Positions 48,431 through 63,130 of a stretch of 64,000 bases of DNA are shown here, in pieces (positions within the stretch are counted from its first letter, which is position 1; every line of letters begins with the position of its first letter). Source of the DNA: Aquila chrysaetos chrysaetos (lineage: Eukaryota; Chordata; Aves; Accipitriformes; Accipitridae); the NCBI RefSeq assembly GCF_900496995.4, contig NC_044018.1:21544001-21608000 (forward strand), in the 5' to 3' direction. A program made the translations under genes and the position numbers. The notes under the pieces are model-generated. The model ran no database searches. It had not been told where the DNA came from and was given only the letters and a program-made list of their open reading frames with translations.

Positions 48431-50379
48431 AGTTCTACCAGACGGCTTATTAGAACCTGTTGTATCTTTTCATCATTAAAGAAGACATTTCAGTATTTTA
48501 ATTTCTGAAATAAAATCCATTTGTTTCCAGAGTCTGTTAATTTGGATCAATATGGCATTTCACTCCTAAGGAGGCTATGAATACTCTGGTTACTCTATTT
48601 TTATTAGCAATGTGCGGCATGAGACAGTATAAGTAAATATATACTCTCTACACAAAGCAATATAATTTTTCAAACTTCAGATAAAAAAGGATGAAAACAT
48701 CCCTTTAACACTCCCGGTTTGAAATTTTATTAATCTTCAGCTTCAAGATTCAGATTTATCATACTTCCAGTCTTTTCTAAATCAGAAATATATTGTAATG
48801 TATTTACATTTGATTACATAGCTGCATATGTGTGGACTTAAGGTTCAGAGAAGTGCCTACTCCACAAGTAACTTCTGAAAACCACAACGCTTTCTAATGC
48901 TAACCACAAGGACTAGCTTAAACTTGTGCGCCTGAGTGATATCAGCACATCTACCTATTGTACGCGTATTTTGGAAGAGCTAGCAAATATTGATGCAGTG
49001 AAAAATGAGGTGTAAATGACAGTGGGAACTGCAAGCAAGGCTCAGGTACCTTCTAGAGATTTCTGAAGGTCTGTGATAAGAGCCTCGCAATCTATCCTTG
49101 ACGGCTGCCTCTCTGTGTTCACTGGAGCTGTTGCCTGCCGTATCTAATCAAGCAGTGAGTCAGTGGCATGAGGTTAGTGGAATGCACCACTTGGATATTA
49201 TTAGTAAAATTTTTCCGCTGCTTTGTCGGGGCATTAGTCATCATAGTCACAGATTGTGGCATCTTACAAGTTTCTCTTTGCTTATTCTTCAAGCCCAGCA
49301 GTTAAATTTGTGATATGATTCTGATTTTTTGTTAGAGGGCCATACTACACTCTAAGGACTCCAAAGCAAAAAAAATTAGAAGAAAACATAATGTAACCTC
49401 ACTATATAAATTAGCAAAAAAGTTCCGGAAGTGCATCTGCCTCCTAAAACAAAAGCATAGTCTTCACTGCCAATATGACATCAACAGCGTTGGAAACACA
49501 TGCTTCCAAACAATAGAAAAGGGAAAAAGAAAACAATTTCTCCATCCCTACCTGATCTTATAGGAAAAGTAAAAATCAACACTCTGTCACTGAGAGTATG
49601 CAGGGTTGCTAAGAAGTCTGCCAAAACACTACTCAGTCAACAGTGTAAGAACAATTCTCTCTCACCAGTGACACTTACAGCAAATCCATGAATTCAAAGG
49701 AAAACAGTTATATGAAAACCATTTGCCATAGCATCCCAAAAAACACCTAGTCCATGGAAGCCTGGAATTAGAGCTGTAACTGACAGACCTCTTAACTGCT
49801 AAGTGATCGATTTTAAATCATCTTCTCACTCAAGGGAAAGCATTAATAAACTGTTCCAATAACAAAACCTGCTATGTGGCTCATATTAATTGGCATCTCA
49901 AATTAATTGGATGAAACCTACCCAGAGCATGCAAAACTGACTTATTCTCGACAGAAACTTCCTGTTATGAAAGAAATTGTTGTTACACAAGCAATTTCTG
50001 ATTTTGACCTTACATACACTGGATAAATCCAGAATAATTTGCAATAGTTGCTATAGAAATAATAAAATAGATTAGGTAAATAAAGTAGGATACATATCTT
50101 GTACTCCTTATATAAAAGACCTCCCTGTTCCTAACTGTAATGTGTTAGTGGAGATGCTATGAGTGTGAAATATGATCAGTTAAAAAAAATGAAATAAAAG
50201 CAACGAAAGCCTGATGGACATTTTTTTTTTTTCTCTGAGAAGAGAAAACTTACTAATTTAGAGAAGTAAGTGAAAATGACAATACCAAAAGTGCTATCAA
50301 ATGTATAAAGTGAATGAACTGAAAATAGATGAGAGATTGGTTTTTCAAAAATCTTTTTTCAGTTATAATAATTTCACAG

Positions 50380-50406
50380 TTTTTTTTTTTTTTTTTTTTT
50401 TTTTTT
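50380..50406 (+). repeat. Poly(T) run, 27 bases
   Basis: Longest homopolymer of the window. On the minus strand it is a poly(A), but no retrocopy is recognisable ahead of it. Confidence 0.85.
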
Positions 50407-52438
50407 GTAACAGCAGGAGATAATGTTACTGCTACTCAACTGTTCACCCACGAACAAAAGCATGTTGCTTTTTGGTAATTATATTACATGCTGCACCTGG
50501 AAGAACCTGGTGCATTAACTAGGTTGTCGTCCCCTTCCTTTTCCACCCTTGTTTCCATCAGATGGATACTGGTTGCTACCTGGATAGAACTCTGCAGACC
50601 ATCAGCTAAAGCTCTTCCTACTTCCCGACACTCTGGGTGGGATTATATGCTCTCCGATGCCCTCTGTGACAATATGGGACTTGAGCTCACTCATAATTGA
50701 TATTTGTGGCACTCTTACACTGGTTAAATGGTTTGTTTACTGGAATTTTATATTGCAGCTCAAGAAGAAAATCATTCTAGCTCTGGTTTGGCTGAAGGAT
50801 TAGCATTTAACGTCAATGGTTTAAGCTCACTTGTGAACAGTGAATCATTGCTCTTAGTACAGGAATAGACTTATTTTAATGGGATCATAACAATCTCCAG
50901 TTTAATAATTACTCATTCACTTCAAAATGTAATGGTTATATGTCACTCGTTCTAGGTAAAAAAGAAAAATCTTTGAGGAAATGCAATGATGTAAAATCAA
51001 TCTGAAGGCTAATTTCCCTCTGAGCTACCTCACTGCAATCAGCTGAAATTATTTCATCAGGGAGCTACTTTCAATAAAGAGTATCAATAAAGAATGTTTA
51101 TAGACATTTTATATACCCATAAAATATTGTGAAGAATGCAAATATGAATATATGCAGCAGTTGTGTTGAATCTTATACCTACCTGGAGACTACACAGTAA
51201 CTTCCAGGACAAAAGTGAAAGCTGGCAAATTATAAAACATCACGAAAAACAAAGATCTTGGCTAAGCTACTCCATAAACATATTCACACCTTGCTGCTTT
51301 TCCTTAAGTGCCCAGTGAGGAGCACAACCTGACACAGAGAGGCTGCATACTTGGTATAGCTAAGCGTAAACAGCTCTAAGGGTACAAGAGACCCACCAGC
51401 CAGCCGGCCGCCTGCACCTCCTGGGCATCCAGCCCCGCGACTGACTGCAGCCTTTAGAACTGCCTCTGGAAGACATACAAATACCTGCTTTACCTCTAAG
51501 GAATCCACAAATGAAATCTGACCCTGATGAAATTAAAGAGATGTTTTGCCTTAACATCACTGAGCTCATGATTTTTTATTAATTTTTTTTTTTACTGAGG
51601 TTTAAGCCCATACTTAAGCCCTTACTGAGCTTTTCAGATCACCGTTACTGTGAAACACTTTCTTTATAGAGGTCTGAGCACAATATCAACTATATAGCAT
51701 GCAGGTTCTGTAGCTTTTTATACAACCATAATGATCTTATATAGGATTTTCTGCTGCTATCTGTCATTTGGGGCAAAACATATATATTTTTTTACTTTTA
51801 TTGATATGGGGCTCAGTAGTGTCTATTTTATTTACAGTAATAACCACAGCACCCTTAGCGATTAGCAAAGGGACAAAAAAAATTTGTAACCAAAATTTGC
51901 TCTCCATTTCAAAGTTCTTTTTATCCCTTACCTAGTCTGTTCTCCATATTATGTTCCATTCAATCAACTTTACCAGCTTAGTGTTATGAGCAAGTGCCAA
52001 GTTTCACATTTGGCAAATGCTAGGTCTGTGGAAGAGCACAGCTGGAGTGGATATAATGAAACAGCGTTCTTCCGTACCAAAGTGATCTTGATGCTGATGA
52101 GAAAAAAAAAAAAAAAAACCACCACACAACAATATGGTGTATATTTATACCAGTTTAATGAGGCTCTATTCAAAAATCCAGCTGTGGAAATGTGATTAAT
52201 CTATATACATAGTCTTACAGTACTAGAAAGTAAGTTAAGTTCTCCGTAGTACAGACTGATTTCCACACGTTACAGATTCTATCGTGTCACTTAATCATTT
52301 CCTGTAGACCAGTCAGAAGCACGTAAGCATACTTTGGAGTTTGAATACGTCACATGGGAAGCAGAGCAGATACTAATAAACAGCACTTCATTGGCAGGGG
52401 GCTGAGCATCCGTATAATTCTAGTTCCTGAAGGTCTTT

Positions 52439-52462
52439 GTTTATTTATTTATTTATTTATTT
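52439..52462 (+). repeat. (TTTA)n microsatellite
   Basis: About five clean TTTA units in unique DNA. Confidence 0.85.
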
Positions 52463-54838
52463 TTTATTCCTTTTGATTTTTCTGTCATTATTCCTTTTTT
52501 TTTTCAACAGAAAACCTTTAAAGCTAATACTGAATTACTTCTGTAGGTGGTGCCAGAGATGTTTGGATGGGTTTGCTTGCTTAGATTTAGCTGCAGCTTT
52601 ATGTATGTGCAAAGTTTGGCTTGATGTCATGCATTATGGTTATGAATCTCCTTGGATTCTCTGTGCTTTTCTGTCAGAAGATAAAAACAACTGTTACCCA
52701 ATCTGGAAGGCAATGGATTGTCATTCATGCCCTCTGCACTGTGGTTGGTATAGTGTATTTACAGAAAGAGCCTTCTAAATCTTTAAGCAACAGCATGCAA
52801 TCTTTTGAGTAAACTTCTAACATTCTAGGCCATCAGTTTTGGTTTTGTGTCAAAGTTAAATACAGACTTTATTATGAATATACTAATTTCGCTTGTTCCA
52901 TAGATTTTTTTTTTTTTTTAAGAGGAAAAACATGCCTTTCTTTGAATTCACGTAGTAAGAGACTGAAGGGTCTGGGGCCAATGCCATGAGGACAAGAACA
53001 GATACAGCTAGTAGATTCTATTATTGTTTATTTGTATTCTAACAGAGTTGCTTGGGGCTCCGGACATTGAGCTAAAAGATGGACAAAGCACAAGCTAGTG
53101 CCATCACATTACTGACAGGCAGCAGGAGCCAGAGGAAGCTGGAAGGAGATGGGAGAAGGGAGGCACAGGATTCTGCAAAGGGAAGGAAACCAGTGTATTA
53201 AAAATGCCACATCTAATGGAGCTGTGCCATCTCATAAGAGGACTCTACACTGAAGTTAGGTGCCTGAGCTCCATGCACAGCAAGCTTTAAGCATTACATG
53301 CTTAGAGCATAGAGGACTCCGTTGTGCTTTTCACGATCCAGTGACATTATTTTCTAAACAGTTGCACAGCTTCCAAAGGAGGTGTGGATTGTACCTCCTT
53401 TTTCACTCAGATCCGTGTGGAATAAACTGTTACTTCATGACTAAGGTCTTCTCTGGAAGGAGAGATGTTGATATCCCCTCATTGACTTATATATCCAACT
53501 CCCACTTCAGGCACCATTGTTATTTTGTGGATCTGTGCCCAATTTTCCTATTAATAAAGAGGATTTATAGCAATTTCTCACTTCACAGAGTCATTGTGAG
53601 GCTAATATAGTAAATATTAAGACATGAAAAAAATTAACCTTATTGAAGGAAGTTCATATAAGTTGTCTAGATAAACAAGAACCAAATTAGGAAATGTATA
53701 ATAGACCTGGGAAAGTGAAGTATTCAAAGAACAAGAGAGAAGAAAAGAAGACAGGAGTCCTTTACATCAAAGGAGAAAAAAAAAAAAAGGAGAGTGGGGA
53801 ATAATTCAGTAGGTGAAGAAAGCATGCATACTTCACTCTCTGTCCATGGGAAAACAGGCTTGTAATTTGAGTTTTCTGGTTTTCCTTTGAGGTAGGAAAA
53901 GTGAAATGTTTAGATTATGGTTTCCTCTGCACATTCGAATTGAAACATCCTCATTCCCCCAAAACTTGTCAACAGTGACAAAGCTAGATCCTAAGAAGCT
54001 TTTTCATCAAGGAATGCCTTCTCTCTCTGAATACAGGAATGAAGATTGAGGTAGCGTTTACTATGGATGCTTGTTGCATATTTATTTTAATATTTCATCA
54101 TTCAACTGGATATCTATTTGACTGGGTTTTCTTTGGGGACAGTCAAGGAACACATCAGCCTCTGCAATTTCATACATTCATTGCCTGTAATAGGGTGATG
54201 AGATGGGAATAAATTATAAATAACCACAGAAATGCTAAACATAGACTAGCAAACTGACTGTTTCACTATAGAGCTTTGTCACCCGGAGCATGTAAGTACA
54301 CTAACAGTTTGTTCTAAGACACATCAGTGGATTAAGATATAAACGAAATGAAAGAATTACAGCAACAGCAGTCAAACAAGAGTAAGGAAATAGTAATCTG
54401 TACATTTTGCCACTGTGCCAGTGACATCAAAGTCTCTGAATCTAATTGTTTCAAAATAACTATGTTGGAATCTTCAGAGAAGAGAAGCTAGTTATGGTAT
54501 ATTTTGTCCCTTCCATGCCATGGGTTAGGAGGAAATGGAAGCAATTATATTCATGAAACAGAGCTCTAAGACTCTAGGTCAGATTCATTACGTTGAGCCT
54601 GAAATAATTCTGGAATCAATTAATTTAGATACAAAGGTAAAACTTACATTTCAGAACTTCAGCAGACAACAGCTCTGCCTGTACTTCCATCCTCCAGCAG
54701 AAAGCTATCACCTCGGCCTCCCACTACTTCCTTGTTTGACCCAGTAGAAAGAACATGGACAAGATGATTGAATTATTTTCATGTATCATTGGTGCATTAA
54801 AGGTTAGGGTTACAGGCAGCCTGTGTGACCCCAAAGAT

Positions 54839-54905
54839 CATAGAATCACTGAACCGTTTAGGTTGGAGGGAAACTCACAAGATCATCCAGGCTGATCTCC
54901 TTAGA
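54839..54905 (-). mobile_element. Short CR1 3' terminus, minus orientation
   Basis: CATAGAATCACTGAACCGTT followed by TAGGTTGGAGGGAAACTC and GATCATCCAGG is the extreme CR1 3' end, truncated to under 70 bases. Confidence 0.82.
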
Positions 54906-57900
54906 GATTGTTATTTTATTGTTATTAAACATATTTACTTTATTATTTAAACATCTTTATTGTTATTAAATCATACATATTGTATTTCACTTCAAATATT
55001 TATCTCTATTCTGTTAGTGATAAATAGTACTGTACAGGTGTCTTTTAAGCACGTGTGTGAAAACTCCACAAAAGAATGGTGCCTGACTAATTCTTCCTGC
55101 ATGTGATCCCAATGGTGTCACGAGGATTGTACATCCTGAAGTTGTAACATCTGTCTCATGTTACACCTGTAATGCTATAAAGCTAATTATACTTGCATAA
55201 ATTTATATTCAGTATTAAAACCTCTAGCAGCATTAGCAATGGCATTACTGTGGCTGACCTATTAAAAGATACTGGGTAAGAATGAAATGTCACAGTCTTA
55301 GTTTATCCTCAGAAGATTATAAGTGATAATCAGCCTAGTAGGTTAGCTTTATTTATGACAGTAAATAGAGTTGGCCAATAGTATATAAACCACAACAGTA
55401 TGCTGCTACTTTATGTCTTTGCTTTCCCATTTGGACTGCTGTAATGAGACAAGACATTGTAGTGAGAGTGGTTTGCAGAAAACAGGGAGATGTCTATTTA
55501 TGACTTGTATTGTACACTTTATATTCTGGGTGGCTGTAAGACTTGTGAAGCAATACTCTTCACACAGTTCCCTAAATAATTCTCTGTTGTGATGAGCTGA
55601 CAGACTTAGAAGAGTGCATTACTTGAAAGAGTAAACATCAAGAAGCCTCCAGGGGTTCTTTCACTTCATTCATTTTGCATTATCCCATTTAGCAATTGTA
55701 GTTACATCTCTGCAGCCCTAATAACTGTTCAAGTGAAGTAATATTATAGTTCTAAAAGACATGAACCTACTGGGCCAAACATAATCATATTCACGTTCCA
55801 GTGATGGACATGCAGACTAAAATGTACGTAATAGCAAGGGGATATGTGCTTGCCAAATAATCAAAGCAGAGCAAAACTGACTCACTTCCTGAAACAAGCA
55901 GCTAAGACTTGGGTTTTTTAAAAACTGCATTCTGTACAAAATTATAAATAATTGCAATTCACATTAACATACCCAAAAAGGAAGCTCTTCTGGCACTACT
56001 TGGGGAAGTTTTCTTTTAAGACAATATTTCTGTAACTTTCTAGCTTCTTTATTGTCCAATCAGAGTCTGAAAATGTCATTTTTTCATCTGCTGCTAGGAA
56101 CAGAAGAGCTACGCTGCATGCCCATTTGGCACCCTCACTGAGGCAGAAGCTCTAGAGAGGTTTGTTAGGGACTGGGAGCCTGTGTGGCTCACGAGAACTG
56201 GAACCAGTGTTGTTTCATCACTGTTAGCCCTGTAACTCTCGAGTCCACACCAAACATTGCCATTGTGAGGAAGTAGAACCAGAACTTCTGCAGCAAGAGC
56301 AGGCTTGTGGAGCTAAGATCAAAACAGAGCCAACACAGGACTAACTAATAAATAAAGAGCACTGGATACGTTAAAAGGAAGTTTACATGGTTTTATTTCT
56401 GTCTTTTTGTTCCTTTGGCTAAATAAGCTCTCCATGTAGATTAAAAATAAATATTAACATTTCACAAGAATCTAGTAGTGGAATCTTTCCTTTTCTTCGT
56501 TGGTGTTTAATCATGCTCAGCTGTCAGGTGAATAAAGGAAGAGTAATCAGAGGAGTATGAAAAAGGAAATCAGTAATCTCGGTGGAATAACCCTGCTAGG
56601 AAAACTCTCTACAGTGGAGAAAGTGTATAAATGTCATCTGAGGCAAGGCAGAAAAAAGAATCACTGAGTCTACGGTGCTGGATAAATAAGCCTCTGTAAA
56701 TGTTAGGTTCATCTATCTAGATCAGGAGTCTTTAACTCTTTATTTGCAGGAAATATCACAGTAAGTATTTAAGCGTAGTTTGAACAACTTAGCTTGCCTC
56801 AGTCACTCCTCATCTTGTGTTTTAAAATCTGTGAGTCACCTCCTGAAGCTCTATCAGGCTGCATTGACCAAAGGATCCCACCTACCCTACTAATTAGCAC
56901 AAATAGTCAGTCGCTCTTGTGAGTTGTATGGTTATTGCAGTTCTTGGCTGAAGCACCACGGAATGAATTTTGTACTCTTTTGTACCTTGCCTTCCTCCTT
57001 TGAGAAAGAACAGATCACGACTGAAATTAATGGAGTGAAACTGCACAAGTCATGACAGTAATTTTAATGGATTGAAACTAGTATGTTCATTTAAATTAAA
57101 TTTCTTATGGCAGGGTTTAGTGGACCAGATATCTGTTGACGTACCAATAGTACTTTATAGTTGAAAAAAACATTTTTCTCCTTCCGAGGCTTAGTCAGTA
57201 ACAGTAAGGAAAATTGTGTATAAAGAAGTAAGTTCTATTAAGCGTAAAACCAGATCAAAATAGACTTTGGAAACTTGCATTCAGAATAAAAGCTAAAATG
57301 CTTCTCTGGATCATCCAGCTTAGCTATCATATCTTATGGTTAACCAGTGAACACAGAACTGAAGTATTGTAACACAGGAGAAGAATGCTTTGCAATGTTA
57401 GATAAAAGCTAGGACACATGTATGTACAGTCTACAGCTAAATGATCAAACCCCAGAAATGTCAGCTTTGTTTCAAAGTGGTAATGTATGTATTCATGCAG
57501 ATAAACTGAAGCTTTTTGACAAAGCTTCTTGGCACACTGCTTCAGTACGAATAAATAAAAGTAAGCCAAATGCATATATAGAAACTATGGAGGTGGTATC
57601 TTTGAAAAAAAATTTAAATTAAATAGAAATACCCTAAATTTTTGAGTCCACTCTATTAAACTGTTTTTACTCACTGATATAATCTTTGCCATTCCTGTTT
57701 GTATGGAACTAGTTAACTGCAAATTTTCTTTCCTTTTAACTGATGTATGTACTCTGAGAGCATGTAACATTTAATTAGTAACTACACATTTATCTAATTT
57801 CATATGCTATAGCTCAAAGGGAAATGACTAGATATGGATGTAAATGAAAATACTTTCTTATTCTTACTAGTCTGTTACGGCTGTTCATATTTCAATAATA

Positions 57901-60900
57901 CAGCAAAGTGGGGCTACAAAACATGCTTTCTTGGCACCTTCCCTCCTTTTGGGGGTACTATAATAGAGGAAGATAAAAAAAAAATACCCTCAAGGAAACC
58001 TAAATAATGACTGTCTTTTCTGAATGCAGCTTTCTGACAGAGACAGTTTAGAGCCAGTCTTCAACCCGTGCAAGGTTTATGACCATAATAATTGATACTC
58101 CAAAGTCAGAAGGCTACAGAAATTCTATCAAGTGTTTAAAAGATGTTAAGCTCTCATGATTATTTTTAAATATTATGATGAAATACAATGAGAAATTGGT
58201 TGTACAGTAGTATATCAGGGATCGCTTCTCATTCTGTAGAAAATTGCTGAATTATTACATTATTCACAATACTTCTCAGCAGAATGCCCACAAGGCAGGG
58301 TACCAAATGGTAGATGATCAGGGAAACACTTTATCCTTTACTAAACTGATAAAATAATATGATGAATAGAAGGAGAAGACTGCAAAGTGCTGAGTTACTA
58401 TGGTGATAAAGGTGATATAAGGACTTCTATAGAATGGAAGAGGAAATAAAAGCACAGGGAATTCTTCTTATTAAATATGCACCAGTCAAGCTCTCTGCCT
58501 TGTGTTAGTTTGCTCACATGCAGTCTCATATATTCCATTTTTTAATGTCCTTTGGGTAATTACTTATTTATCTCATACAAATCATCTAAGTAAACACAGG
58601 TTTAATATAACTAGTTACTGAAGTTTATATACCTCTTGGGCTTTTAGTGTTGTCTGATTAGATTAAGGAGAAGAAAAACATACCAAAAAATCCTAGTTTT
58701 CTCAAGTTTCCCCTTAACTCCTATAATTAAGTCAGTAGTATACACATTTAATAACACTTTGCTTTTCTATGCACTTCTATATGGTTGAGCCATATTTACT
58801 AGATGTATATTTTCATGAGATTAAAATCAGGGAAAATGTAGATTACACTGCATGTATTGAGCTCTTTCTGTAAAGAGTGACATGAGAACAACCCTGATGC
58901 CAAAAGGGGTAAACAAGTCTGGCTTTTAATACTAACTCAGGTTTGAACATTTATTCTGTATATACAGTTGAATTGAATTCCTTGTCATAGCCAGCGCATC
59001 CCAAATTACAGCTGAGGTTATTCTCAGAGGCGGTGTGTATCAGTAGTGGTGTCATAGTGTGGATAGAATAAACTGGTTGTCAGAAAACTGGATCATGAAA
59101 AACATATTAATCCATTATCTTCACTCACAAGCTACTGTGGCCTGCAGTCTTAGTCAGCAGACTAATGTATCTGATTGATCTGATTTCTTGCCCTTTTTGC
59201 TCCCTCCTGTAAACAAATGAAATGGAGCAATTATTAATTTACCATGAAGTAATTCACATATTGTACTCTTAGACCCTGTCTGATTCTCATTTCTCCTTTC
59301 TGTCAATACTTTTCAATCCCAGTTCTGCAGTTTCCTCTTAACTTTGGTATAGCTTTAAATATACTTTTTCTAGCTCTGAGAAATTATCACCTGTTTAAAA
59401 GTGTGCTAATTAAAAAATTGTCAAGCTTTTATTTATGTCCTTAACAGAATACCGCAATGCTTGCATCTTTCTTGAAAAATAGTTTGAAGTAATATTGCAA
59501 AAAACTTCCTGATCCCCCATATATACCTAAATAACAGTCTCTCTTTATTTTAATAATGACAGCAATGGCAATTTCTAAACTACCCATCAAATGAGTGCTT
59601 AAAGATCAATAAAGCATTATTATATTAGTAATGTAGAAATATTAAATAAAAAAATAATATGGCAAGATTTATTATATGACTTTTGGACACACTTCAATAT
59701 CAAAACTAGCATCATGTAGTAAAACAGTAATATATAAATACAGGTACACTCATATTAAAATTTTATTTGCGGTATATTTAGCAGTAGTTCCATCATGGTG
59801 AAGGAAAGAAAACAGATACACAGGTTTCTGTTTGACTTGGTTGAAGACATTGAAGACAAGGATAGGGACTTAATATTCTTATGTCCTTTGCTTTTTGATA
59901 AATTAGCATGATCATAACTTTTTGGGTCCCTGTTTCAGTCTTTACTTTTTAGCATCTAAACATTACAAAGAAAAATAGCAAGAGAGAGAACTGGAAATGA
60001 AATCCTTCTATTTCCATAAGTATGTATAGAAACCTAATTTCCCAGTACAGAAAAAAAATTCATAGAATTCATCAAATCCTGTTTCATTAAATTCTCAGCT
60101 CAAACCTAGACCTGCAAATACCTAATCTATGAATCTGTGGGTGGGTACATGATTCACAGGATCAAGTGCTAATAAATCAAACTTTCTTTCCACTCAGTTT
60201 GGGAACCAGTATATTGCATCTCCTTTTCTTACCTTGCATGAAGTTCAATACATCAGGCTTTCTGAAGATGTACTACAAATGCTTGAAAACCAAAAGCATT
60301 TCCTTTCAAGGCTAAATCACTGCAGTATAGATCTCAAAACAGTTTTCAAAACTGATTAAGCCTCTGATAAATCAGAACAATTTCAAGGTTTTTTATGGAA
60401 AATTTTATAACACCACCTTACCAGTTTATGGCAACAGTGTTATTGAAATATGATCTGTTATTATGTGGAAGGAAAATGAATGGATGGGTTAAATGTCTAC
60501 CTGGAGAAAATTCACAGGTTTTTGCATATGATACCAACATTTTAACAAACAGTTACACCACTGAGAATTTGTTCTGATAAGCAGTCTTGTTAGCCAGCCT
60601 AGCTTCAGGCTTCTAGACACTTATTACCTCTTTGTTTGATTGGATTTTAGTTTGTTTACTAGGTTAAAATTTCTAATATGGATTAAAAGTGAAAGTGAAC
60701 AAAAGCAAACAAATCATTATGCTCATGAGATTGTGAGGGACAAACACATTCATCATTTAAAGGACACACAATACGTAATGTAGCACAGTGTGTGTCACAG
60801 ATATGATAGGAACCAATTACTGTTAAATTTCACAAGCATACAGGCTCCCAACTGGCACCCCAACTTCTTGTCAGGATTTTGAAATTGTAGCATGTTAATT

Positions 60901-61122
60901 TACTGTTATGTATTTATTAAAGTATGCTTTGCTGTCATCTTGCCATCAGTTAGAATTATCTTTCAAATATTCACTTCTGCTGCATTCCTTTGGGGACTCG
61001 CTCTGATGTTTATACAGACATTCAGTCCTACAATTCTTATATTTACTTATCTTGATAATGTGCTTCCATCTAATTCTGGTGGTGGAATTGATGGAAAGAG
61101 TCACATGAATAACCTTATGAAA
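54906..61122. other. Gene-poor AT-rich DNA, nothing recognised
   Basis: Six kilobases with only short chance frames and minor simple sequence. I could not identify repeats or splice-paired exons here. Confidence 0.4.
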
Positions 61123-61480
61123 TCATAGATTCATAGAAAACAGGCTGGAAATGACCCCAAGAAATCATCTATTCTACATTCCTGCTGTCAGGCAGCATCA
61201 ACTCTGTCTGAACTTGTTCCATTTGTGCACCCCAAAAAATTTTCTGGCTCTCCCTATAGGAAATGTGGGCTTGCTTTTCTTAGGTTTTTTGCAGAGGCTT
61301 TACAAGCAATTCACAGCCCAAGTGAACCTCAATTATGTCTCACAAGCCTGTGACATTAAACCATTCCTGATAGATATTTGTCCAAACTGTTCTAAAAATG
61401 TAATTCCAGCTTGTCAATTTTTTCAAGTACTTGCCTTTTCATCTAGAAAGATTTTCCTTCTGTCTGACAGTTGTCAGCTT
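61123..61480 (-). mobile_element. Old CR1 copy, minus orientation
   Basis: Begins TCATAGATTCATAGAAAACA, the worn octamer end, followed by GGCTGGAAATGACCCCAAG. Further in, a block near 61370-61400 (GATAGATATTTGTCCAAACT) matches the older CR1 plan. The frame at 61151-61570 falls in it and is incidental. Confidence 0.68.
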
Positions 61481-62917
61481 CACAGCAGACCAATAAAGGC
61501 AATCATGGCATCGCACCGTAAGTCACCGGTATTTCAGAGAAAAGGTCTTGAAAAGCAAGGAAGCGTTTAGCTTTCAGGACTACTAAATCCATGATCTCTG
61601 CAGGTCAGATATGGAGGAGAGCTGTGTAATTCTGTTGGCTTTCAGATATGAGCATACACCTGTTGAAATACAACAGAGGCCATCAGTTCATTCCAGATAG
61701 GTCATTGAACATCCATGAAAAAGTAACAATTTTCATTAATCAGTGACCTGATCTGTATTCCAACCAATAATCTAAAGGGGATGGGTCCTATAATTCATTC
61801 CTAAAAACTGTAAAGGCCCCAGTACCTTATGTATTTGATCATCTACAGTAAAAAAATAGGATAACCTTATAGGAACACATGTACGGGTTATCCCATTAAT
61901 ATTTTTATTAATAATTCATTCCTTTTAAAAGATGAAAGATAGATGTTTGTCAAATCATTATTGCTTCTTATTGAAAGTAGAAGTAGGTCCTGTATTTTGA
62001 GAGTATCTATTTTTACATTACTTACAGATCAGATCAACAAGATCTGGATGTGGTAAGCTATTTTTCTTGCCCTGACATCATCTGGAAGAAAGAAGATGAA
62101 TTAGAACACAAGTCAGTAATTTCGACTTGGAGCAATCTCAGTAATTGAAGATTCACTGTGATGTGTCTAGAAATTCTTTGGCTTACAGCTTTGATGTTGG
62201 GCTTATATCTTTCATGGCCACAGCACACTTTTTGGTTCTTAAATTCAGTAATGTGGCACTTTGGCTCAAAAAGTTTCCATACTGAGACTGCGGGGTGCTC
62301 AGAGATTGCAGTGAAGGAAATAACACTTTCCATTTGTTGTGTTATCAGACTTCTTCCTTAAGTGTCCTTGACCATCCACTGTCAGAGACAGGGCACTACA
62401 TTTTGGTCTTACTCAATGCAGCTATTTTTACATTCCTGTGGTCAACATGCTTGAAAGTCAGGACATTATTTAGCTACAAAATATGGATGGAGGAGCCTTG
62501 GTTAAGGCTTTGAATCTTTTGAGTACCTGCCCCTGGTCATTAGGTTGACTCACCGCCATTTACAGGCTGTTTTCCCCCTTGCATCAGGAATATTATCACA
62601 GTGGATGTTGTCTTTTAATCGTCTCCCCAAACCATTCTCTTTTGCTAGCTGCTTCTGTTGCACCTTTTTTTTAGAGAACTTTGATTCTCTATGTCTTGAG
62701 CAACTGGATAGAGCTAAATAAGAAGATGCAATGATCTCCTAAATGTATTGACTGTGTCTTCTCAGAGACCATAGGAGGTTTTATAACAGTTTTTCCCTGT
62801 CGTCAGGGAAAGAGTTAGTTGAACTTTTATCTTCCTTCTTTGTACCAACTCAGTTTTCCAAAAGCCAATATACAAAACCTGAAAAATTGTCTTTCTTCAA
62901 AAATGTTGGTTTTAAAA
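61481..62917. other. Unique non-coding DNA, no gene seen
   Basis: Overlapping frames on both strands around 62058-62513 are short and without recognisable domains. Confidence 0.45.
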
Positions 62918-63130
62918 CAGAATCACAAAACCAAAAAGCAGCTGGGGCTGGAAGAAGCCTCTGGAGTTAGCTGGGACGTTTGAGTTAGCTCAAAGCAGGG
63001 CCATCCAGAGCAGGTTGCCGGGGCCTGTGTGCAGTGGGTTTTCAATATCTCCGGGGATGAAGGCACCACAACCTCTTTGGGTAACCTGTGCCAGTGTCTG
63101 ACCACCTTCAATGTAACAGATTTTCAGTGG
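62918..63130 (-). mobile_element. CR1 fragment, minus orientation
   Basis: Complement blocks CAGAATCACAAAACC, GGGGCTGGAAGAAGCCTCTG, AGAGCAGGTTGCC and CACAACCTCTTTGGGTAACC, then GTGCCAGTGTCTGACCACC, are in the usual CR1 order. The minus-strand frame ending at 62923 keeps VVRHWHRLPKEVV, the CR1 ORF2 tail motif. Confidence 0.82.

Larger units (their letters stand above)
48431..54838. other. Gene-poor DNA with simple repeats
   Basis: No gene called. Simple sequence includes a 27-T run at 50380-50406, an A run near 52101-52118 and the TTTA microsatellite at 52439-52462. Short frames, such as the one at 52437-52778, begin in the microsatellite and show no recognisable domain. Confidence 0.45.

Noticed and set aside
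52437..52778. 113-codon frame starting in the TTTA microsatellite
   Set aside because: The first part is translated simple sequence, and the remainder shows no recognisable domain or splice context.
54795..54815. TTAGGGTTA, a telomere-like motif
   Set aside because: Only about one and a half units, within chance expectation.
61151..61570. 139-codon + strand frame
   Set aside because: Mostly antisense to an old minus-oriented CR1 copy.
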